5,954 nucleotides of DNA from Rickettsiaceae bacterium (lineage in GTDB: Bacteria; Pseudomonadota; Alphaproteobacteria; Rickettsiales; Rickettsiaceae), in assembly GCA_017995275.1 (NCBI GenBank), contig JAGOJE010000064.1:1-5954 (forward strand), in the 5' to 3' direction. The notes beneath the pieces are model-generated. The model was not told the origin of the DNA, did no database searches, and saw only the letters and a list, made by a program, of their open reading frames with translations. Both the position numbers and the translations under genes were made by a program. Numbering within the stretch: the stretch's first letter is position 1; every line of letters begins with the position of its first letter. Below, piece after piece: positions 1 through 5,520 of this stretch.

Positions 1-411
1 CGTCCAGCCAATGTTATCAGGTTTATTAACATCTGCACCGTGCTTCATTAGCAATTTAGCTATTTCTGTTCTCTTAGAGTGACAAGCCACATGAAGCGAC
101 GTTTGGCCGCTATTATTAGGTTGATCAATGTCTGCCCCCTTCTCTATTAGAAAATTAGCTGTTTCTGTTCTCCCAGAGTCGCAAGCCGCATGAAGCGGCG
201 TGTCGCCAAGATTATTAGGTTGATGAATGTCTGCCCCGTTCTCTATTAAAAACTTAGCTATTTCTAGACGTTCTTCTCCATAAGCGCCATGAAGCGGCAT
301 GTTGCCCTGTTTATCAGGTTGATTAGGATCCGCCTTCTTGCTCTCTATTAAATTTTTAACTTCATCTATATTGTTGTTTTGTATTGCTCTTATTAGTTTT
401 TCTTGGCTCAT
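1..411 (-). CDS. Ankyrin-repeat protein, N-terminal part (runs off the left edge)
   Basis: Reading leftward from ATG at 411-409 gives 137 codons without a stop, so the gene is cut by the window edge. Residues 1-35 form a helical cap-like start (MSQEKLIRAIQNNN...), followed by three full 33-residue ankyrin repeats at about 36-68, 69-101 and 102-134 and the start of a fourth (GWT). Each has the consensus elements: a G-x-T-P-L-H-type turn, an A-C/Y helix start, an EIAxxLI helix and a GAD-I/V-x-x-P-N/D-N loop. There is no signal peptide or membrane segment in the visible part. Ankyrin repeats bind other proteins; in obligate intracellular bacteria such proteins are often secreted effectors, but nothing here proves export. 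The start is favoured because a weak AGGT Shine-Dalgarno lies 7 bases upstream and the cap precedes the first repeat directly. It is divergent from pccB. The ankyrin call is firm; its specific role is unknown. Confidence 0.88.
   Translation of the reverse strand, partial: MSQEKLIRAIQNNNIDEVKNLIESKKADPNQPDKQGNMPLHGAYGEERLEIAKFLIENGADIHQPNNLGDTPLHAACDSGRTETANFLIEKGADIDQPNNSGQTSLHVACHSKRTEIAKLLMKHGADVNKPDNIGWT
10..306 (-). repeat. Three tandem 99-bp units encoding ankyrin repeats
   Basis: Three consecutive 99-base units (208-306, 109-207 and 10-108) each encode one 33-residue ankyrin repeat starting at a GGC glycine codon. By hand count, neighbouring units share about three quarters of their bases, including silent positions in blocks such as CCGCTTCAT and ATAGAG. 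That suggests unit duplication rather than only protein-level convergence. A fourth unit begins at position 9 and leaves the window. Confidence 0.8.
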
Positions 412-418
412 TATTTTT

Positions 419-436
419 ACCTATATTAAAATTATA
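419..436 (-). promoter_or_regulatory. Possible -10 box and Shine-Dalgarno for the left ankyrin gene
   Basis: On the minus strand a perfect TATAAT lies at 436-431 and AGGT at 422-419, upstream of the ATG at 411. This would give a leader of roughly a dozen bases. No good -35 box is found at 15-19 bases; the best is TTTCTT at 459-454. In such AT-rich DNA a lone TATAAT is weak evidence. Confidence 0.3.
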
Positions 437-650
437 ACTTTAAGGACGAATCAAAGAAACTTACAATGCTTTGTTGCATTTTGTTTTTGAATCATCCTTT
501 GTTTACACCTAACATTAGAACATAGGTGAGTAACAAGCTCAACAATTTTGCAGTTATAAAGGGTTAAAAAATGCAGTATGAGACATCTTTATCACATTCG
601 TTTTTGCTGTTAATTTTATGTAATATGTGATCAGCGAGTAAAAAATAAAA

Positions 651-679
651 CTGTTATTTTTTCAAATTATGGTTATTAT
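651..679 (+). promoter_or_regulatory. Weak candidate promoter for pccBA
   Basis: CTGTTA at 651-656 and TATTAT at 674-679 are spaced by 17 bases and would start transcription near 686, about 20 bases before the pccB ATG. The -35 match is poor and the region is AT-rich, so this is only the best candidate found. Confidence 0.2.
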
Positions 680-707
680 ATCCCTTTAATATCTAATATG
701 TGTGGGC

Positions 708-2252
708 ATGAATCTTAGTAATACGCGTGTTCAGGAGCTTCTGGAAGAGAAACGTCAGGAGGCTCGTCTTGGTGGCGGCATAAGTCGTGTAGATAATCAA
801 CATAAAAAGGGCAAACTTACAGCCAGGGAGAGGATAGAGATTCTCCTGGATCCAGATTCCTTTGAGGAAACTGGTATGTTTGTGGAACATAGATGCAACA
901 ATTTCGACATGGAAAATAGGAAATTTCCAGGTGATGGTGTTGTTACAGGCCATGGGACTATTAATGGTAGGCTTGTGTTTGTATATAGCCAGGATTTTAC
1001 AGTCCTTGGTGGATCTTTAGGGGAACATCACGCAAAGAAAATATGTAGCCTCATGGATATGGCTATGCAAGCTGGCGCTCCCGTGATAGGAATCAACGAT
1101 TCTGGAGGAGCGCGCATCCAAGAAGGAGTGGATTCTCTTGGAGGTTATGGCGAAATATTTCAGCGTAATGTTCTAGCATCTGGTGTGATTCCGCAAATTT
1201 CTCTTATTATGGGGCCTTGTGCTGGTGGCGCTGTTTATTCGCCAGCTCTAACGGACTTCATTTTTATGGTAAAAAACAGCTCTTATATGTTCGTTACAGG
1301 CCCAGATGTTGTAAAAACAGTAACTGGGGAAGATGTCTCGCAGGAGAAACTCGGTGGTGCTAAAATGCATAGCTCCAAAAGCGGAGTGGCTGATCTTGCT
1401 TTCAAAAACGATATAGAAGCTTTGCTACAAGTTAGAGATTTTTTCAATTTCCTTCCTCTTTCTAACAGGCACTTATCTCCGAATCGCTATACTAAAGATC
1501 CTGCAGATAGGGTTGATATGTCTCTAAATACCTTGGTTCCTATAAATCCAAACAAGCCCTATGACATGAAGGAGCTTATAGAGAGAATTGTAGATGAAGG
1601 TTATTTTTTCGAGCTTCAGCCTGATTTTGCAAAAAATATGATCATAGGATTTGGTTATATGGAAGGCAGAACTGTTGGTATAATTGCGAATCAGCCAATG
1701 CATCTTGCTGGCTGTTTAGATATTAGCGCTTCAAGAAAAGCCGCTAGATTCATTCGTTTTTGTGATGCTTTTAATATACCGATTGTTACATTGGTAGATG
1801 TTCCTGGATTCCTTCCTGGGACGGATCAAGAGCATGGTGGAATAATAAAACATGGTGCTAAGCTATTATATGCTTATGCAGAGGCAACAGTGCCAAAAAT
1901 TACTGTTATAACCAGAAAAGCTTATGGTGGGGCTTATATAGTGATGAATTCTAAGCACTTAAGGGGCGATGTTAACTACGCTTGGGCTAATGCCGAAATA
2001 GCTGTTATGGGGGCAGATGGCGCTGTATCTATATTATTTAGGGAAGATCTTGATAATGAAGCTGCAAAAGCTAAGAAGATAGCAGAATATAAGCAGGCTG
2101 TTACTTCTCCATTTGTTGCTGCATCTAGAGGATATTTGGATGATATAATAAAGCCTCAAAACACCAGGTGGAGAATTTGTAAGGCTTTAAATCTGCTTCA
2201 TCACAAAAAAGTGCAGACTCCTTGGAAGAAGCACGATAATCTACCTTTGTGA
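708..2252 (+). CDS. pccB: Propionyl-CoA carboxylase beta chain (carboxyltransferase subunit)
   Basis: This 514-residue protein has the usual PccB length (about 510). It transfers the carboxyl group from carboxybiotin on PccA to the alpha carbon of propionyl-CoA, giving methylmalonyl-CoA in the cytosol. Both crotonase-like halves are complete. The N-terminal half carries GDGVVTGHGTINGR, SGGARIQEG (about 122-130) and GPCAGGAVYSPALTDF (about 159-174); the C-terminal half carries LVDVPGFLPGTDQEHGG and RKAYGGAY (about 403-410), with the family ending PWKKHDNLPL. The glycine-rich GGAR and GGAY segments correspond to the family's oxyanion-binding turns. One oddity: the residue after AYGGAY is Ile411 (codon 1938-1940, ATA), where propionyl-specific enzymes have Asp; nearby AWANAEIAVMGADGAV also departs from the usual AWPTAEIAVMGAKGAV. 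ATG 708 is preferred over in-frame GTG 702 because it gives a normal N-terminus; neither has a good Shine-Dalgarno. It is the first gene of a pccBA operon. Confidence 0.95.
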   Translation: MNLSNTRVQELLEEKRQEARLGGGISRVDNQHKKGKLTARERIEILLDPDSFEETGMFVEHRCNNFDMENRKFPGDGVVTGHGTINGRLVFVYSQDFTVLGGSLGEHHAKKICSLMDMAMQAGAPVIGINDSGGARIQEGVDSLGGYGEIFQRNVLASGVIPQISLIMGPCAGGAVYSPALTDFIFMVKNSSYMFVTGPDVVKTVTGEDVSQEKLGGAKMHSSKSGVADLAFKNDIEALLQVRDFFNFLPLSNRHLSPNRYTKDPADRVDMSLNTLVPINPNKPYDMKELIERIVDEGYFFELQPDFAKNMIIGFGYMEGRTVGIIANQPMHLAGCLDISASRKAARFIRFCDAFNIPIVTLVDVPGFLPGTDQEHGGIIKHGAKLLYAYAEATVPKITVITRKAYGGAYIVMNSKHLRGDVNYAWANAEIAVMGADGAVSILFREDLDNEAAKAKKIAEYKQAVTSPFVAASRGYLDDIIKPQNTRWRICKALNLLHHKKVQTPWKKHDNLPL

Positions 2253-2260
2253 AGCAAAGT

Positions 2261-2265
2261 GAGGA
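2261..2265 (+). promoter_or_regulatory. Shine-Dalgarno that sets the pccA start
   Basis: GAGGA at 2261-2265 lies 5 bases before ATG 2271. An in-frame GTG at 2259 overlaps this site and would add only four residues (MRKS), so ATG 2271 is the better start. Confidence 0.7.
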
Positions 2266-2270
2266 AATCT

Positions 2271-4268
2271 ATGACAAAACCATTATTTGATAAGGTTCTT
2301 ATTGCCAATCGTGGTGAGATAGCGTTGCGTATAATAAGCACGCTTCGCAGAATGGGTATTAAATCTGTTGCAGTATATTCTGAGGCGGATACAAATTCAC
2401 TACATGTGCAATATGCGGATGAAGCATATTTTATTGGGGATTCATCTGCTGCCGAAAGCTATTTGTCAATTGACAGTATAATTTCTGCCATAAGAGCTAG
2501 TGGCGCTGGAGCGGTTCATCCAGGTTATGGATTTTTGTCGGAAAACGCCTCTTTTGCGGCGGCTATTAAAGCCGAAGGTTGTACTTTGATAGGTCCTAGC
2601 GTAGAAGCCATTCAATCTATGGGAGATAAAATCGAGGCTAAGAAAATAGCGATAGAGGCTGGTGTTAGCACTGTTCCTGGTTATATGGGTATAATAAAAA
2701 GCGTGGAGCAATCTATTTCTATAGCAGAAGAAATAGGCTTTCCGGTGATAGTAAAAGCTGCTGCTGGTGGTGGTGGACGTGGCATGAGGGTCGCGCAGAA
2801 TGCAGAAGAAATGAAAGCAGCATTTGAGGCAGCAAGTAGAGAAGCTGCAAGTCACTTTAGCGATGGTAGGGTATTTATAGAAAAATTCATAGAAAAGCCA
2901 CGCCATATAGAAATCCAATTGCTTGCTGATAAATATGGCAATGCAATATGCCTTGGTGAGCGTGAATGTTCTATACAGAGAAGACACCAGAAGGTGATTG
3001 AGGAAGCTCCAAGTCCTTTCATAGATGAAGAGACAAGGCAGGAAATGTACAAACAGGTTGCATCATTAGCTCATAAAGTTGGCTATCATTCAGCTGGTAC
3101 TGTCGAATTTATAGTAGATAATGATCGTAATTTTTACTTCTTAGAAATGAATACACGTCTTCAGGTGGAACATCCAGTAACGGAACTTATTACTGGTGTT
3201 GACATTGTTGAAGAAATGGTAAAAATCGCCGCTGGCCTTCCTCTTTCAATAAATCAGGAGGATGTAAAATTAAAAGGTTGGGCAATGGAATGTAGGATTC
3301 AAGCTGAAGATCCTTTGAGAGGGTTTTTGCCTTCAAGTGGCAGAGTAACTGAATATGTTGAGCCAGCAAAGAACTCTCACATCAGAATTGACAGCGGAGT
3401 TGCCGCAGGAGCTGAGGTTAGCATGTTCTATGATTCCATGATAGCCAAATTATGTACCTTTGGAGAAAATAGGCAGCAAGCGATAGAGCAAATGAAACAC
3501 GCTCTTGGTACTTTTGTGATAAGAGGTATTGCTCATAATATAAGCTTTTTGGAGGCTGTTGTGGCGAATGAGCGTTTCGCTATTGGCGATATAAACACCG
3601 CTTTTATATCGGATGAATATCCTGATGGATTTAGTGGTTCAAACCTTACTTTAGAGATGACAGAAGTATTTATGGCAAGTGCTTTAAGCATATTTTTGTC
3701 TGAGCAAAAAAGGATATTATCTATAAGCGATCAAATGGTTAATCAATCTAGTAAGATAGGTACTAGGTGGGTTGTTACTATAGATAATCAAACTTTCCCT
3801 GTAGTTGTAAAAAAGGTTGAGGATGGTTATAACATACGTTACACCAACGGCAGGATTTATATAAGAACTAATTGGGAACTTGGTAACAGATTATTTACAG
3901 CAATTGTAAATAGCCGTAAAGTGAATGTGAAAGTAGAGCATATAGCTACTGGATATTTGCTGACTCATGGTGGTATAGCTGTGAAGGTTTATGTAAGATC
4001 TCCAAGAATGTCAGAACTAGAATCAGTTATGATTTCCGAAAACGATAATGGTTCTGCTAAAGAGATTGTCGCTCCTCTTACTGGTCAGATAATTTCTGTA
4101 AAAGTAAGCGAGGGTGATCAGGTAAGGATTGGGCAAGAGCTTGCTATCTTAACGGCTATGAAAATGGAAAATATCATATTATCTGAAGTAGGTGGAAAAG
4201 TATCTAAAATTCACGTTAAAGATGGTGATCATGTGTTATCTGGTTCTATGTTGATTGAGCTAGAATAA
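2271..4268 (+). CDS. pccA: Propionyl-CoA carboxylase alpha chain (biotin carboxylase and biotin carrier)
   Basis: This 665-residue protein has the normal length for bacterial PccA. It uses ATP and bicarbonate to carboxylate its own covalently bound biotin and delivers the group to PccB. The order is: biotin carboxylase N-domain (about 5-115, starting FDKVLIANRGEIALRI); ATP-grasp domain with glycine loop GGGGRGM (166-172), HQKVIEEAP (239-247) and the catalytic stretch EMNTRLQVEHPVTE (292-305); biotin carboxylase C-domain with HIRIDSG (about 370-376, its Arg matching the catalytic Arg338 of E. coli AccC); a less conserved linker/BT region (about 440-590) that contacts the beta chain in known holoenzymes; and a C-terminal biotinyl domain (about 598-665). 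The biotin-accepting lysine is Lys631 in AMKM (codon 4161-4163), 34 residues from the end, as usual. All key residues I checked are present. The gene begins 18 bases after pccB and is surely cotranscribed. A biotin ligase must act on it; none is in the window. Confidence 0.96.
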   Translation: MTKPLFDKVLIANRGEIALRIISTLRRMGIKSVAVYSEADTNSLHVQYADEAYFIGDSSAAESYLSIDSIISAIRASGAGAVHPGYGFLSENASFAAAIKAEGCTLIGPSVEAIQSMGDKIEAKKIAIEAGVSTVPGYMGIIKSVEQSISIAEEIGFPVIVKAAAGGGGRGMRVAQNAEEMKAAFEAASREAASHFSDGRVFIEKFIEKPRHIEIQLLADKYGNAICLGERECSIQRRHQKVIEEAPSPFIDEETRQEMYKQVASLAHKVGYHSAGTVEFIVDNDRNFYFLEMNTRLQVEHPVTELITGVDIVEEMVKIAAGLPLSINQEDVKLKGWAMECRIQAEDPLRGFLPSSGRVTEYVEPAKNSHIRIDSGVAAGAEVSMFYDSMIAKLCTFGENRQQAIEQMKHALGTFVIRGIAHNISFLEAVVANERFAIGDINTAFISDEYPDGFSGSNLTLEMTEVFMASALSIFLSEQKRILSISDQMVNQSSKIGTRWVVTIDNQTFPVVVKKVEDGYNIRYTNGRIYIRTNWELGNRLFTAIVNSRKVNVKVEHIATGYLLTHGGIAVKVYVRSPRMSELESVMISENDNGSAKEIVAPLTGQIISVKVSEGDQVRIGQELAILTAMKMENIILSEVGGKVSKIHVKDGDHVLSGSMLIELE

Positions 4269-4330
4269 ATTTATAAGGAAAAACTCCAAAAGGACTCATT
4301 ATTATAAAGAGTAACAACTTGTTGGATTGT

Positions 4331-4378
4331 GCCAGGCCACGGATTTTGGATCGCAAGCTTGCCTGCCTTGGGGGGCAG
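4331..4378 (+). repeat. GC-rich palindromic intergenic repeat, copy 1
   Basis: This copy begins with GCCAGGCCACGGAT (4331-4344), shared exactly with copy 2. It contains the perfect 10-base palindrome GCAAGCTTGC (4353-4362) and a hairpin CTGCC-6 nt-GGCAG (4363-4378). The reverse complement of 4351-4365 matches 5457-5471 at 14 of 15 bases, linking it to copy 3 in opposite orientation. The element is much richer in G and C than its surroundings. It lies about 60 bases after the pccA stop. Confidence 0.7.
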
Positions 4379-4394
4379 TAGTGGCGCGCTTGTC

Positions 4395-4424
4395 ATTCCT
4401 ACCTTGAGCAGGAATCTAGTTTTT
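4395..4424 (+). terminator. Possible rightward terminator after pccA
   Basis: ATTCCT (4395-4400) and AGGAAT (4410-4415) form a 6-bp stem with a 9-base loop, followed four bases later by five T residues (4420-4424). The stem is weak and AT-rich, and it lies about 125 bases after the pccA stop, so it is only a candidate. The hairpin also has the form of a dispersed TGTCATTCCT...AGGAATCTAG type palindrome. Confidence 0.35.
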
Positions 4425-4447
4425 AAAAAAAGTAGCCACGAAGTGGC
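4425..4447 (-). terminator. Leftward-facing intrinsic terminator-like hairpin
   Basis: Read on the minus strand this is GCCAC-TTC-GTGGC, then TAC and seven T residues, the form of a rho-independent terminator. No minus-strand gene reads into it from the right within this window, so it may be part of a repeat or protect pccA from antisense transcription. Together with 4395-4424 it forms a back-to-back pair sharing a T5A7 centre. Confidence 0.45.
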
Positions 4448-4457
4448 ACATTGTTAT

Positions 4458-4506
4458 GCCAGGCCACGGATCTCGGCCGCGCTGCGCTTGGTCTGTCCTG
4501 GGTGAC
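4458..4506 (+). repeat. GC-rich palindromic intergenic repeat, copy 2
   Basis: This copy starts with the same 14 bases as copy 1 (GCCAGGCCACGGAT, 4458-4471) and ends CTGTCCTGGGTGAC (4493-4506). Copy 3, read on the minus strand, has GGATCT and then CTGTCCGGGGTGAC, so the two agree at both ends with one mismatch at the right end. The outer stem is CCAGG (4459-4463) with CCTGG (4497-4501). The middle is GC-rich (CGGCCGCGCTGCGC) and differs from the other copies. Confidence 0.7.
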
Positions 4507-4553
4507 ACTCTCGCCAACGAGCTGAATGGATGCATGCCTCCGATTACAATTCC

Positions 4554-4582
4554 TTGACAAATATTTACCATCGCTATATATT
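4554..4582 (+). promoter_or_regulatory. Strong sigma-70 promoter for the ankyrin-like gene
   Basis: A perfect TTGACA -35 box (4554-4559) is followed, after exactly 17 bases, by TATATT (4577-4582). Transcription would start near 4589, giving a leader of about 38 bases before ATG 4627. It is the best promoter in the window and directly precedes a gene in the right orientation. Confidence 0.75.
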
Positions 4583-4609
4583 AACAACGCTTTGTGCATT
4601 GTTAATATA
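4577..4609. promoter_or_regulatory. Perfect 11-bp inverted repeat overlapping the -10 box (candidate operator)
   Basis: TATATTAACAA at 4577-4587 is exactly mirrored by TTGTTAATATA at 4599-4609, with an 11-base centre. The left arm includes the whole -10 box and the right arm lies just upstream of the ribosome binding site. This is the geometry expected for a repressor operator covering the transcription start. An AT-rich RNA hairpin is less likely, because the predicted start near 4589 would leave the left arm untranscribed. Confidence 0.5.
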
Positions 4610-4616
4610 AAAAAAT

Positions 4617-4620
4617 GGAG
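4617..4620 (+). promoter_or_regulatory. Shine-Dalgarno that sets the start of the ankyrin-like gene
   Basis: GGAG at 4617-4620 lies 6 bases before ATG 4627. The in-frame ATGs at 4615 and 4621 overlap or closely abut this site and have no Shine-Dalgarno of their own, so 4627 is the likely start. Confidence 0.6.
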
Positions 4621-4626
4621 ATGTTT

Positions 4627-5439
4627 ATGCCCGGAAATGAATTGGGGATTTTACGTTATTTGAATCGTAGCCCTTATTTTAAGCTTAGTGCAATGAGTGA
4701 GTCGTCTGACCAGATTCTTTCTCTCTTACGTATGGCTCATGGAAGAACAAGTGGATCATTATTACATAGAGCAGCATCGCTATCTCAGGAAGACATGGTA
4801 GAAGAATTATTGCAGGAAGGCGCAAATCCTAATGTTTATAACAATCTAGATTACTTACCTATTGAATGCAGTTCGAATGGAAAAATTACCGGTCTTTTGG
4901 TAGAATATGGTTCTATTGTTAGAGACGAATACATTCATAAAGTTTTAATGGCAGCGCCATATTATTCTGCTGAAAAGTTACAGGAGATTTTAGAAACTCT
5001 AGGTGGAGAAAAAGTAACTGCTCACATTAATCAGGAATTGGATAATGATATGCCTATAACACCATTAACTAAAGTAGCTTTTGGCGAGGGGAGAGATCCT
5101 GTTAAGGTGGAGCTTTTGCTTAATGCTGGAGCTAAGATTCCAGAAACGGCAGTGGGAGAAATGAAGGGTATTATAAATTCTCATCAGAATGCGGATCCTG
5201 AAATTTTTGGGTTTAATAATTTAAATGACGCAAAATTGTTAGATTACCAGATCGCTAAGTTGTTTGAAGAGCATGGTGCGGATTTTGCTAATATGCTTGA
5301 TGATTTTGGGTGGAGCTTGGGTATATTGCCTGTGGAAGATCATCCTCACTATGATACATTACCAGTTGTTTTGGGAGTTGAAGAAACGAAAGATCCTGTG
5401 GGAGATGTACATCATCATAATGATGATACTAATTTCTAA
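4627..5439 (+). CDS. Divergent ankyrin-like protein of unknown function
   Basis: This is a 270-residue protein beginning MPGNELGILRYL. Residues about 42-73 form one clear ankyrin repeat (GSLLHRAASLSQEDMVEELL, then EGANPNVYNN), followed by a degenerate one (about 74-96, LPIECSSNGKITGLLVEYGS). A second cluster lies at about 142-171 (MPITPLTKVAFGEGRDPVKV, then ELLLNAGAKIP), and a last partial match at about 207-230 (IAKLFEEHGADFANML). The regions between are helical without clear repeat consensus. There is no signal peptide or membrane segment. The C-terminus is acidic and ends with a three-histidine run (262-264) and DDTNF, which could be disordered or a recognition tail. It is a single-gene unit with its own strong promoter and a candidate operator, between copies of a palindromic repeat, and convergent with trmB. 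A protein-binding or effector role is inferred from the repeats only. The open frame and expression signals are firm; the function is unknown. Confidence 0.8.
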   Translation: MPGNELGILRYLNRSPYFKLSAMSESSDQILSLLRMAHGRTSGSLLHRAASLSQEDMVEELLQEGANPNVYNNLDYLPIECSSNGKITGLLVEYGSIVRDEYIHKVLMAAPYYSAEKLQEILETLGGEKVTAHINQELDNDMPITPLTKVAFGEGRDPVKVELLLNAGAKIPETAVGEMKGIINSHQNADPEIFGFNNLNDAKLLDYQIAKLFEEHGADFANMLDDFGWSLGILPVEDHPHYDTLPVVLGVEETKDPVGDVHHHNDDTNF

Positions 5440-5445
5440 ATCATT

Positions 5446-5490
5446 GTCACCCCGGACAGGCGAGCTTGCGAGCTCAGATCCGGGGTCCAG
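5446..5490 (-). repeat. GC-rich palindromic intergenic repeat, copy 3 (inverted), between convergent genes
   Basis: The outer arms CCCCGGA (5450-5456) and TCCGGGG (5479-5485) pair perfectly. Inside is a second perfect hairpin GAGCT-TGCG-AGCTC (5462-5475). On the minus strand it aligns with copies 1 and 2. It lies between the stops of the ankyrin-like gene and trmB and could end transcription from both sides, but no T run directly follows either arm (the nearest, TTTTT, is at 5503-5507). A classical intrinsic terminator is therefore not certain. Confidence 0.75.
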
Positions 5491-5520
5491 AATTACATCC
5501 TATTTTTAGCCAACTCCATC

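Larger units (their letters stand above)
412..707. other. Divergent AT-rich intergenic region
   Basis: This stretch separates the leftward ankyrin gene from rightward pccB and should carry the promoters of both. No convincing coding frame is seen. It contains a small hairpin AATGC-6 nt-GCATT at 465-480 followed by T-rich sequence. A second hairpin has CACCTA at 506-511 pairing with TAGGTG at 523-528, extended by TTA/TAA at 503-505 and 531-533 across a 2-base bulge. The remainder is AT-rich with no other structure I can support. Confidence 0.6.

Noticed and set aside
702..707. GTG 702 as the pccB start
   Set aside because: It adds only Met-Gly and has no ribosome binding site; ATG 708 is simpler, although GTG cannot be excluded.
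693..953. Minus-strand open frame of 86 codons over the start of pccB
   Set aside because: It is antisense to the strongly conserved pccB coding sequence, has no recognisable domain, and looks like a by-product of pccB codon use.
2466..3052. Two minus-strand open frames inside pccA
   Set aside because: Both lie wholly within the conserved biotin carboxylase region on the other strand; their composition (many Ser, Tyr, Phe, Cys) is typical of shadow frames.
4331..4506. Possible CRISPR array from the repeated GCCAGGCCACGGAT
   Set aside because: There are only two direct copies, 127 bases apart centre to centre, with other hairpins between; there is no regular spacer length and no cas gene.
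4577..4609. Inverted repeat read as an intrinsic terminator
   Set aside because: On the plus strand it is followed by A residues, not T; the predicted start lies inside it; and the stem is almost entirely A-T. An operator fits better.
4526..4663. Short plus-strand frame of 45 codons starting ATGGATGCA
   Set aside because: It runs straight through the consensus promoter, inverted repeat and Shine-Dalgarno of the ankyrin-like gene, and has no Shine-Dalgarno of its own.
4331..5490. Insertion sequence with the ankyrin-like gene as cargo
   Set aside because: No transposase, no terminal repeats at consistent element ends and no target-site duplication are visible; only the repeat bracketing is kept as a finding.
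5264..5509. Plus-strand frame of 81 codons overlapping the end of the ankyrin-like gene and the palindromic repeat
   Set aside because: Most of it is out of frame within the ankyrin-like gene and its end is translated repeat sequence; no Shine-Dalgarno or family match.
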